Shown in pieces: positions 1 to 6,812 of a stretch of 13,141 nucleotides of DNA (the stretch's first letter is position 1; the number at the start of each line of letters is the position of its first letter). Under the pieces are notes generated by a model. That model saw only the letters and a list, made by a program, of their open reading frames with translations, was not told the origin of the DNA and did not search any database. Origin of the DNA: CAYLMG01 sp964464635 (GTDB taxonomy: Bacteria; Planctomycetota; Phycisphaerae; Sedimentisphaerales; Anaerobacaceae); the NCBI GenBank assembly GCA_964464635.1, contig CAYXGT010000077.1:1-13141 (forward strand). Reading direction: 5' to 3'. The translations under genes were made by a program, and so were the position numbers.

Positions 1-2
1 CA

Positions 3-1157
3 AAGGCGAACGCTGAAGCGTTGAAACAAGCCGGCATCAACAATGTCTTCTACGTCTCCCCTGATACAGCTCACGAGTGGCAGTCCTGGCGACGAAGTTT
101 ATATCAATTCGCACCGCTTCTTTTCAAAGACGACTCTTCCCCGTCGGGTGGCACTCGTAGACGCGGTGAGTCGGGTCAGGGTGGCGCTCGTAGAGGTGGT
201 GGGCGAGGTGGATTCGGCGGACCGATTGAGCTGGGGCCGGATGATAAACCTGCATTTGATGACCCTCCTGCAGGGTCCAATGTCAGGCGTCAGGACATCG
301 CTCATGGCGAATTGACCACCGTTCAGTATGACTCCAGGACGCTCGGAACGCGTCGGCAGATGCTCGTCTATACCCCGCCGGCTTATTCGACCGACCGTAA
401 GTACCCGGTGCTTTATCTGCTGCACGGTATCGGCGGCAACGAACGTGAATGGCAGAGGACGTGTCACGCGGATAATGTCATCGATAATATGCTGGCTGAC
501 GGCAAGATTCAGCCGATGATAGTTGTCTTGCCCAACGGCAATGCAAGTGTAACGGTCGACGCCCCACTTGGAACCAGTGGAGTGGGCATGGGTGCTGGCA
601 ACTTTGATAGCTGGGGAAATCCTTTTAAAAACGACTTGATTAAAGACATCGTACCTTATATCGAGTCTCACTATTCCGTATACGCAGACCGCGAACACCG
701 CGCTTTGGCAGGACTGTCGATGGGGGGCGGCCAGTCCCTGAACATCGGTATGTATAACATTGATACCTTTGCCTATGTTGGAGGATTCTCCTCGGCGCCT
801 AATACAAATCAATTCGGTGGAATGTATCCCGACGTCGAATTCCTGCCCGATCCCCAGGCAGCCAAAGAGAAACTAAAGCTGCTGTGGATTGCTTGTGGTA
901 ACAAAGACGGCCTGATCCGTGTTAGCCAGGGCGTCCACAATTATCTCAAAGAGAAAGGTGTGCCGCACGTATGGCACGTGGATTCGAATGCTCATGACGG
1001 TACTGAATTGGGCCAACAATCTGTATCTCTTCGTGCAGCATATTTTCCGTTCGAACACGGATTAAGTTATACGACGTTTGACTATTCGAAGCTTAAGGTA
1101 TCCCGAAAGATTAAAAGCGGACAGTACTGTGACGGTCAAGGCCGATGTGAGCAATAG
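3..1157 (+). CDS. Tandem CE1-family esterase (5' end outside window), with frameshifted chimeric 3' tail
   Basis: The frame is open to the left edge, so the gene starts upstream; the first in-window start-like codon (TTG at 21) is internal. The first residues are the end of one CE1 (feruloyl/acetyl-xylan esterase, esterase D-like) domain, including its catalytic-His motif TAHEW. Next comes an Arg/Gly-rich linker (147-221), then a second CE1 alpha/beta-hydrolase domain. Numbered from codon 21, this second domain shows YLLHGIGG at about 132-139, nucleophile Ser233 in GLSMGG, Asp296 in GNKDG and His325 in AHDG, so its triad is complete. Such enzymes deacylate hemicellulose outside the cytoplasm. 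The tail is damaged. Reading one base later from 1009 gives the expected CE1 ending (WANNLYLFVQHIFR, stop 1063-1065). The actual frame instead runs into PFEHGLSYTTFDYS, a GH3 C-terminal signature, and stops at 1157. The fold call is firm; whether the tail is pseudogenic or an assembly error is open. Confidence 0.85.
   Translation, partial: KANAEALKQAGINNVFYVSPDTAHEWQSWRRSLYQFAPLLFKDDSSPSGGTRRRGESGQGGARRGGGRGGFGGPIELGPDDKPAFDDPPAGSNVRRQDIAHGELTTVQYDSRTLGTRRQMLVYTPPAYSTDRKYPVLYLLHGIGGNEREWQRTCHADNVIDNMLADGKIQPMIVVLPNGNASVTVDAPLGTSGVGMGAGNFDSWGNPFKNDLIKDIVPYIESHYSVYADREHRALAGLSMGGGQSLNIGMYNIDTFAYVGGFSSAPNTNQFGGMYPDVEFLPDPQAAKEKLKLLWIACGNKDGLIRVSQGVHNYLKEKGVPHVWHVDSNAHDGTELGQQSVSLRAAYFPFEHGLSYTTFDYSKLKVSRKIKSGQYCDGQGRCEQ
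147..221 (+). other. RG-rich tract 1: linker between the two CE1 domains
   Basis: About 25 codons of Gly, Arg and Ser with one Phe (GGTRRRGESGQ, then GGARRGGGRGGFGG) separate the end of CE1 domain 1 from the start of CE1 domain 2. It is low-complexity, strongly basic and probably disordered. It resembles five other tracts in this window that lie inside unrelated enzymes. Confidence 0.8.
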
Positions 1158-1190
1158 CGGCATCCGGATAGTTCGGCTTGCAATTTTTTA
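1041..1190 (+). pseudogene. GH3 C-terminal (fibronectin III-like) domain fragment fused to the CE1 end
   Basis: From 1044 the CE1 frame reads FPFEHGLSYTTFDYSKLKVS, which matches the conserved start of the C-terminal FnIII-like domain of GH3 beta-glucosidases/xylosidases (usual form YPFGHGLSYTTF). At about 1122 one base must be skipped. From 1123 the frame then reads STVTVKADVSNSG, the next strand of the same domain, before similarity fades and a stop follows. There is no GH3 catalytic domain nearby, so this is a fragment with at least one frameshift. The join to CE1 lies around 1041-1050. Confidence 0.65.
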
Positions 1191-1244
1191 CCGGTTTATA
1201 AGAAGTTAGAATTTATAAATACTTGATGAGTTATTAGAGACTAC

Positions 1245-1512
1245 ATGGGACTATTTAGCAAGACGGTACAATATTTACGGGGCACCTGGGCAAGCCCCAT
1301 CAGAGGGTCACCTCGTCGCTGTCGGCGGTGTGACCTTAGGGGTGGATATCGATGACCTGCTGGATCAGCTTGAGAAGACGCTGATTCGGTGCCGATATCG
1401 GCGTGGAAATGACCGAAAGGCTGATTGGATACCTGCGGACGGCTTATAAAAAGGGGCAAATCAAGATTGACACCTGCGGGCCCTTCATTTATGATATTTT
1501 GCGAACCTGAAA
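1245..1512 (+). pseudogene. ftsY: FtsY (SRP receptor) N-domain fragment, frameshifted
   Basis: ATG 1245 begins MGLFSK, a typical FtsY start. From 1342 another frame reads GVDIDDLLDQLEKTLI. After one extra base near 1387-1390 a third frame reads ADIGVEMTERLIGYLRTAYKKGQIK from 1391. This is the helical N-domain pattern of FtsY (compare LLDELEEALIQADVGVETTEKLI). FtsY is the membrane receptor for signal recognition particle and is normally a single essential gene with a GTPase domain after this region. No GTPase motif follows here, so this is a broken 5' fragment, out of place among carbohydrate genes. An intact ftsY must exist elsewhere. Confidence 0.6.
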
Positions 1513-1551
1513 ACTCTCAACTGAAAGGCTGATGCTTTGTGGAGACGCTGA

Positions 1552-1749
1552 AAACATCTTTTATTCTTTCTGTTGTCCAGTGTGGTTGTTCTTGCCGGCT
1601 GTCAGCACGGGGTGTTTAAAGAGGATGCGGTGATGGCGAATACAACTTCCAGCCCGGACAGGGCACTGACGGTAACGTTTGACATTAACGCGGCGGGCCA
1701 GCCGCTGGCGGCCTCGACGCTGATGGCCGACATGCCGACGAAGCTTGCA
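1552..1749 (+). pseudogene. Lipoprotein signal plus GH97-like N-terminal fragment
   Basis: From 1552 the frame reads KHLLFFLLSSVVVLAGC, a lipoprotein signal with lipobox LAGC (Cys at 1600-1602). No ordinary start codon precedes it: the codon before is TGA at 1549, and the only start-like codon, TTG 1573, lies inside the hydrophobic stretch. It continues with SSPDRALTVTFDINAAGQP, which resembles the N-terminal beta-sandwich of GH97 alpha-glucosidases/galactosidases (SPDG-x-L-x-V-x-F-x-L-N-x-x-G-x-P). Similarity ends near 1745. The frame then runs through unrelated sequence to a stop at 1825-1827. The GH97 assignment rests on a short stretch; the broken, start-less state is clearer than the family. 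Confidence 0.45.
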
Positions 1750-1757
1750 TCAATTCA

Positions 1758-1801
1758 CGTCGATTCTTTACGGATTTGCCCAGCTTATCTTCCAGGATTA
1801 A
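1758..1801 (+). pseudogene. CE1-like esterase C-terminal scrap
   Basis: Codons CGT CGA at 1758-1763 followed, after a small frame change, by LYGFAQLIFQD and stop TAA (1799-1801) reproduce the usual ending of CE1 esterases. Compare RRSLYQFAPLLFKDD encoded at about 91-137 of this window. Only about 14 residues are involved, so the match is suggestive rather than firm. If right, a GH97-like head has been joined directly to an esterase tail here. Confidence 0.35.
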
Positions 1802-1870
1802 TAGAGCCTGTCAGATTAAACATATAAGTTGACAGAAGTACAAATGAAAAACGAAAGGAAAAAAGAAAAA

Positions 1871-4507
1871 ATGAGTCTTGATATGAAACAGAAGACAGAA
1901 ACCGGCATATCTGATTTAAGGGCTGAAGCAGGTCGAGAGGACAGATTGTCAATCAGGAGTGTCGTATGTCGGATCGTTATGATGTTCAGAAATTTTTGGT
2001 TAGTCACATGGGTGGCCGTGGCTATTCTTGGAGTCCGGGTAAATTTTGCCGCCACCTCCCTGCCGGCGTTCGCCGGCACACTAACCGGAGAAGCACCGCC
2101 GTCCGCTGAGCCCCTGAGCCTTTGGTATCGCCAGCCCGCTACGGCCTGGACCAGCGCCCTGCCCGTGGGCAATGGCAAACAGGGTGCGATGATGTTCGGC
2201 GGCATCGATGCCGAGGTACTGTGCCTCAATGAGGACACCCTCTGGGCCGGCGGTCCCTACACTCCGGACAATCCCGACGCTCTGGCCGCGTTGCCCGAGG
2301 TACGGCAACTGCTCTTTGACGGTAAATATCGCGAAGCCGAACGCCTAATCTCGCAGCGCATGATGGCCAGGCCCTTAAGTCAGCTTCCCTATCAACCCAT
2401 CGGTGACATTCTGCTGACTTTCCCGAAGGTGACGAATGCCGAGAATTACCGTCGCGAGCTGAATCTCCGCACTGCTACGGCCAGCGTACAGTTCACCTCA
2501 GAGGACGTCACATTTACGCGAGAGCTGTTCGCAAGCTATCCGGACAATTGTCTAATCCTGCGTCTGACCGCCAGCAAGCCCGGCCATATTAATTTCAAAC
2601 TCTCCATGCAGACCGGGGAAAACATCGTTGATAGTGAAGGTACCAACGATACCTTTATTCTTAACGGCACGAACCGTTCCGCCTCGGGCATCGCCGGGGC
2701 GCTCAAGTTTCAAACACGGGCTAAAATTCTCCATTCTGGCGGTACACTCACCAAGATTGCTCGCGATATTACACAACAAGCCAATGAGGCCGACACCGGG
2801 AACCAGAGAAGTCGTGGCTTCGGTCGCGGTGGTAATATAATTAATCAGAGTTCCAGCGAATATTCTTTGGAAGGTGCGGACAGCGCCACTATCCTTATCG
2901 CATCGGCCACGAGCTATAAGAGATACAATGACGTCACGGGTGATCCCAATGCGCTCGCCGCTGCAATCATCGACAAGGCGGCAGCCAAGGGTTATGACGC
3001 CCTGCGAAAGGACCAGCTCGCTGATTACCAGAAGCTCTTCGATCGCGTGTCGCTCGACCTGGGCACCACCGAAGACGCCAGGTTCCCCACCGACCAGCGA
3101 ATCCGGAATTTCGCCAAGGGCAACGACCCGGCGCTGGTCACGCTGTATTTCCAGTTCGGCCGCTATCTGCTGATCGGCTGCTCCCGTCCGGGCGCTCAGC
3201 CGGCGAATCTGCAGGGTCTCTGGAACAGTGACACATCTCCGGCCTGGGGCAGCAAGTACACCATCAACATCAACACCGAGATGAACTACTGGCCAGCCAA
3301 TAACACTAACCTCGGCGAATGTGTCGAACCCCTGATGGCTATGGTCGAAGACCTCGATGTAACCGGGGCCAAAACCGCCAGGACCATGTACAACGCACGC
3401 GGCTGGGTCGCACATCACAACACTGACGGCTGGCGCGCCACCGCGCCCATCGACGGCCCTCAATTTGGTATGTGGCCGATGGGAGGCGCGTGGCTGTGCA
3501 ACACGTTGTGGGATCACTACGAGTACACGCAGGATCAGGCGTTCCTCAAGCGGCTTTATCCCGCGATGAAGGGCGCAGCGGAATTCTTCATGGATACCCT
3601 TGTCGAAGAACCCAAGCACAAGTGGCTGGTAACCAATCCAAGCCTTTCACCGGAAGTTCCACACCCCGGCGGTGGGTCCGTTGTTGCCGGCCCGACGATG
3701 GACATGCAAATTCTCCGCGACCTTTTTGCTCACTGCATAGAAGCCGGCCAGACGCTGGGCGTCGATGAGGATTTTCGCAAACAGCTTGCCGCCACCCGTG
3801 CTCGCCTTGCCCCCAACCAGATTGGCGCCGCCGGCCAGTTGCAGGAATGGCTGGAAGATTGGGACATGCAGGCCCCCGATCCGCATAACCGTCACGTCTC
3901 GCATCTTTATGGCCTGTATCCCGGCGAGGATATTTCCTATGCTGCTGACAAGGAGTTTGTAGCCGCCGTCAAGAAGTCACTCGAACTCCGCGGTGACAAC
4001 GCCACCGGCTGGGGCCTTGGCTGGCGGCTCAATTTGTGGGCACGCCTGCATGATGGTCCCCACGCCTACAGGATTTTGCAAAACCTGCTCGCCTCTGCCA
4101 GACCCGACCCCGCCTCACGTCGCGATCGCTCCGGTGTCTATGACAATCTTTTCGATTCCCATCCGCCTTTCCAGATCGACGGCAACTTCGGCGGCACCGC
4201 AGGCATTGCGGAATTGCTCCTGCAATCCACCGCTCCATGTGTCGGCCAGCCCGCTCATATCGAGCTGCTCCCTGCGCTTCCGCCGCAATGGCCGGAGGGC
4301 AAAGTCACGGGTATCCTCGCTCGCGGCGGATTCAAAGTAGGACTTCATTGGCGTGATGGCAAGCTCGTTGGCGCTGACATTCGGAACACAGGTTCGCTCG
4401 CATCGGTAGATATAACTTACGCCGATAAGACGGTACACCTGACCCTTGATAGAGGTGTGACTCAATCGCTCAATGCACAACTTTCAAATGTGGGGGGAAC
4501 TAATTAA
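1871..4507 (+). CDS. GH95 family alpha-L-fucosidase (or alpha-L-galactosidase), secreted
   Basis: This is a full-length GH95 enzyme, removing terminal alpha-1,2-L-fucose (some members act on L-galactose) from polysaccharides such as xyloglucan. ATG 1871 is chosen for the purine-rich AAAGGA upstream; ATG 1844, TTG 1829 and ATG 1979/1982 are in-frame alternatives. A hydrophobic export segment (WLVTWVAVAILGV) follows about 40 residues after this start; starting at 1979 would give a conventional signal peptide. The N-terminal beta-domain begins near residue 84 (LWYRQPATAW, GNGKQGAMMFGG, LNEDTLWAGGPY). The (alpha/alpha)6 domain has TININTEMNYWPA (Asn466 and Asn468), NPSLSPE (Glu595), HNRHVSHLYGLYPG and IDGNFGG (Asp770). 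By spacing these correspond to the Asn pair, acid Glu and Asp described for Bifidobacterium AfcA, so it should be active. An Arg/Gly tract sits in an N-domain loop. Confidence 0.9.
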   Translation: MSLDMKQKTETGISDLRAEAGREDRLSIRSVVCRIVMMFRNFWLVTWVAVAILGVRVNFAATSLPAFAGTLTGEAPPSAEPLSLWYRQPATAWTSALPVGNGKQGAMMFGGIDAEVLCLNEDTLWAGGPYTPDNPDALAALPEVRQLLFDGKYREAERLISQRMMARPLSQLPYQPIGDILLTFPKVTNAENYRRELNLRTATASVQFTSEDVTFTRELFASYPDNCLILRLTASKPGHINFKLSMQTGENIVDSEGTNDTFILNGTNRSASGIAGALKFQTRAKILHSGGTLTKIARDITQQANEADTGNQRSRGFGRGGNIINQSSSEYSLEGADSATILIASATSYKRYNDVTGDPNALAAAIIDKAAAKGYDALRKDQLADYQKLFDRVSLDLGTTEDARFPTDQRIRNFAKGNDPALVTLYFQFGRYLLIGCSRPGAQPANLQGLWNSDTSPAWGSKYTININTEMNYWPANNTNLGECVEPLMAMVEDLDVTGAKTARTMYNARGWVAHHNTDGWRATAPIDGPQFGMWPMGGAWLCNTLWDHYEYTQDQAFLKRLYPAMKGAAEFFMDTLVEEPKHKWLVTNPSLSPEVPHPGGGSVVAGPTMDMQILRDLFAHCIEAGQTLGVDEDFRKQLAATRARLAPNQIGAAGQLQEWLEDWDMQAPDPHNRHVSHLYGLYPGEDISYAADKEFVAAVKKSLELRGDNATGWGLGWRLNLWARLHDGPHAYRILQNLLASARPDPASRRDRSGVYDNLFDSHPPFQIDGNFGGTAGIAELLLQSTAPCVGQPAHIELLPALPPQWPEGKVTGILARGGFKVGLHWRDGKLVGADIRNTGSLASVDITYADKTVHLTLDRGVTQSLNAQLSNVGGTN
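2807..2833 (+). other. RG-rich tract 2: loop insert in GH95 N-terminal domain
   Basis: Residues 313-321 of the GH95 protein read RSRGFGRGG. They lie in an Asn/Gln/Ser-rich stretch between the strand ending in GGTLTKIA and the strand SLEGADSATILIASATSY. Typical GH95 proteins have only a short turn at this point, so roughly 30 residues appear to be inserted. RGFGRGG closely resembles the tracts in the downstream genes. Confidence 0.75.
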
Positions 4508-4526
4508 ATGTAAACGAATTTTTTGG

Positions 4527-4592
4527 ATGCCGATAAATGCATGCGAAGTTCGCAGCCGCGAATCGTCCGGCTTAAGCGGTGGTCATCGGCAT
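4527..4592. promoter_or_regulatory. Possible RNA stem-loop in the GH95-GH43 intergenic gap
   Basis: The 140-base gap between the GH95 stop and the next start contains an 8-base inverted repeat (atgccgat at 4527-4534, atcggcat at 4585-4592). Nested inside is a perfect 5-base hairpin, ttcgc/gcgaa (4549-4553 and 4558-4562) with a 4-base loop. An alternative agccg/cggct pairing competes with it. No T-run follows, so it is not a standard terminator. It may be a processing or attenuation structure, or chance. Confidence 0.25.
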
Positions 4593-4647
4593 GGATATAT
4601 AGAAAACCTGTTATGCTGAAACATTATCATTCATAAGGAGCTTTATT

Positions 4648-6759
4648 ATGACACGCTTTATATTTCTTCTGGGGCTTGCGAGTCTGGTTTCGCTGGCCGG
4701 CTGTATTACTACAGCCGCGACGCCGGCTTCTTCCGGGGCCTCCACTGACGCGGCAAAACATTGGACCGCAGACAACGGCAACGGCACTTACTCTAACCCC
4801 TTGTTCTATGAGGAGTTCGAGGACCCCGATATCATTCGCGTCAGTGATGACTACTACCTCGCCGGCACCACCATGCACATGAACCCTGCTGTGATGGTCA
4901 TGCATTCGAAGGATCTGGTCAACTGGGAACTCGCCAGCTATTGCATCGATAAGCTTGACCTTGGTCCCGCCTTCCGTCTTGAGGGAGGCAACATCTACGG
5001 CAGGGGCATCTGGGCGCCCTGCATCCGGTATCACGAAGGCATGTTCTATGTCTTCTCCAACGTCAACGGCGTCGGCTTGCAGGTCTTCCGCTCCAAATCC
5101 GCCTGTGGCCCCTGGGAGCGCAACCAGCTGCCCGGAAGGCACGACTTGTCCGTCCTCTTTGATGACGATGGCAAGATCTATATCATCTCCGACGCCAGAA
5201 GTCCCTATCCTATCGAAGAGCTCACACCGGACCTCAAGTCTTTCGTCCCCGGTGTCCGCTACCAGTTAGACGCCCGCATGGGCGAAGGCCACCATCTCTA
5301 CAAGATCAATGGCAAGTACTACGACGTTTCCGCCATCCCCGGTGGCACTACTGATCAGATGGTCGCCCGCGCCGACTCGATTGAAGGGCCGTGGACCGTC
5401 GAGCGCATGGTCCAGGGTGAATCGCTCGGTGTGCCTACCGTGGCGCCCGCTCGCGCTACAGCCAATGACCGCGGCCTGACCCTGCACCAGGGCGGCATAG
5501 TCGATACACCCTCAGGCGAGTGGTGGAGCATCATCATGCAGGACCACGGCAGCGCCGGCCGCATGGTTGCTCTCGTCCCTGTCACCTGGGATAATGATTT
5601 CCCGATCATCGGCCTGCCGGGCAACCTCCGCAAAGCGCCCAATACCTGGATTAAACCCGACACCGGCTATACTCAGGATCCCAAGCCGGCGTTCGTTCAT
5701 GACGACAATTTCGACAGCGGCAAGCTTATTTCCGACTGGCAGTGGAACCATGTCCCCGATGACGCCAAATGGTCTCTCACCGAGAAGCCCGGCGTGCTTC
5801 GGCTCTATTCGCTGCCCGCCAACGACTTCTATTCAGCTCGCAACAGCATCTGCCAGCGGCCGCCTGCACCCGAGTCCATCATAACTGTCGAGCTGGACAC
5901 GTCGGGCATGGTCGCAGGAGACACTGCGGGTCTGGCGCTCTTGAGTTCGCCTTATGCCTGGATCGGCGTAGTGAAGTCCGAAGAGGGCATGACGCTGCAG
6001 ATGTACAACAGCCCCAACAGAGGCCGCGGGCGCCGAGGCGCCGCTGCTGGCCCGGCCAATCCCCCTACCATTAGCCCGGCCAGTCCCCCCAAGCATCTCT
6101 GGCTGCGCGTTCACTGCAACTTCGACACCGACTACGCCACCTTCAACTGGAGCGCAAATGGCAGGGAATTCACGCCTCTGGGCAATCCCTTCACCATGAC
6201 CTTCCAGTTGACGACCTTTCAGGGCGTTCGTCCCGCCCTGTTCAGCTACAACACGTCCGGCCAGCCCGGCGGCTATGCCGATTTCGACAACTTCACCGTT
6301 GACGAGCCGCGGGCGATGGGCATCGAACGTGAAATTCCCATGGGCAAGACCATTGTGCTGACTAGCGGCGCCGACGGCAGCTTTCTGGCAGCCGACACGC
6401 AGAACAATAAGCTGGTGAATTTGGCAGCCGACGCGGGAGGCGCGGTGCCCCAGAATGCGAAATTCCAGGTCATCGATGTGGGTTTGGGCCGCGTGGCGTT
6501 CAAGGCCGCCAACGGCCGGTTTGTGTCCGCCGCTGACGGGGATGTTGTATTGAAAGACCTCGCCGGTAAGACGCCTGGCGATGCAGAATCTTTCCAATGG
6601 GTCAACCTGATGCGCGGCGATACTATGCTTATGTCCCTGACGAATCATCGTTATCTGGCAACCAAGCCCAACGAGCCGGGACCGGTGACCGCAACAGCCA
6701 CAGGTCCCAATCCGGCTCGCAAGGGCGGTGCTGAATTCAAGTGGAAAACTGTTGAATAG
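4648..6759 (+). CDS. GH43 lipoprotein (arabinofuranosidase/xylosidase type) with beta-sandwich and beta-trefoil
   Basis: Start ATG 4648 follows AAGGAG at 4635-4640. Residues 1-19 are a lipoprotein signal ending LAGC, so the enzyme is probably membrane-anchored. Residues about 48-330 form a GH43 five-bladed propeller with base Asp59 (FEDPD), pKa-tuning Asp166 (HDLSVLFDDDG) and acid Glu213 (GEGHHLYKINGKYY), all present. Residues about 350-555 form a concanavalin-like beta-sandwich (DUF1349/GH43_C2 type), usual in GH43 beta-xylosidases and arabinofuranosidases. It is interrupted at about 457-484 by an Arg/Gly then Pro/Ala-rich insert. Residues about 567-703 resemble a fascin-like beta-trefoil (VAFKAANGRFVSA, HRYLATKP, FKWKTVE), probably carbohydrate-binding. 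The enzyme would remove arabinose or xylose from hemicellulose; exact specificity cannot be read from sequence. Confidence 0.88.
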   Translation: MTRFIFLLGLASLVSLAGCITTAATPASSGASTDAAKHWTADNGNGTYSNPLFYEEFEDPDIIRVSDDYYLAGTTMHMNPAVMVMHSKDLVNWELASYCIDKLDLGPAFRLEGGNIYGRGIWAPCIRYHEGMFYVFSNVNGVGLQVFRSKSACGPWERNQLPGRHDLSVLFDDDGKIYIISDARSPYPIEELTPDLKSFVPGVRYQLDARMGEGHHLYKINGKYYDVSAIPGGTTDQMVARADSIEGPWTVERMVQGESLGVPTVAPARATANDRGLTLHQGGIVDTPSGEWWSIIMQDHGSAGRMVALVPVTWDNDFPIIGLPGNLRKAPNTWIKPDTGYTQDPKPAFVHDDNFDSGKLISDWQWNHVPDDAKWSLTEKPGVLRLYSLPANDFYSARNSICQRPPAPESIITVELDTSGMVAGDTAGLALLSSPYAWIGVVKSEEGMTLQMYNSPNRGRGRRGAAAGPANPPTISPASPPKHLWLRVHCNFDTDYATFNWSANGREFTPLGNPFTMTFQLTTFQGVRPALFSYNTSGQPGGYADFDNFTVDEPRAMGIEREIPMGKTIVLTSGADGSFLAADTQNNKLVNLAADAGGAVPQNAKFQVIDVGLGRVAFKAANGRFVSAADGDVVLKDLAGKTPGDAESFQWVNLMRGDTMLMSLTNHRYLATKPNEPGPVTATATGPNPARKGGAEFKWKTVE
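6019..6057 (+). other. RG-rich tract 3: insert in GH43 beta-sandwich domain
   Basis: Residues 458-464 read RGRGRRG, followed by AAAGPANPPTISPASPP before the next strand HLWLRVHCNFD. In this domain family the two strands (here ending LQMYN and starting LWLRV) are normally joined by a shorter variable loop. The tract is basic, then proline-rich and likely flexible. Confidence 0.7.
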
Positions 6760-6812
6760 AAATCTTCTGTTCGGTTTTTATAACACTGTCGATAATAGAA
6801 GGAAAGAATGGT

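Noticed and set aside
99..812. Minus-strand open frame (237 codons) opposite the CE1 esterase
   Set aside because: The opposite strand has an intact CE1 triad and family motifs; this frame has none.
1009..1830. Fragment cluster considered as an insertion sequence or integron
   Set aside because: No transposase or integrase motif, terminal inverted repeats, target duplications or attC-like sites were visible; only broken ends of ordinary genes.
2552..3619. Minus-strand open frame (355 codons) opposite GH95
   Set aside because: Shadow of the GH95 gene; no start-site support or recognisable domain.
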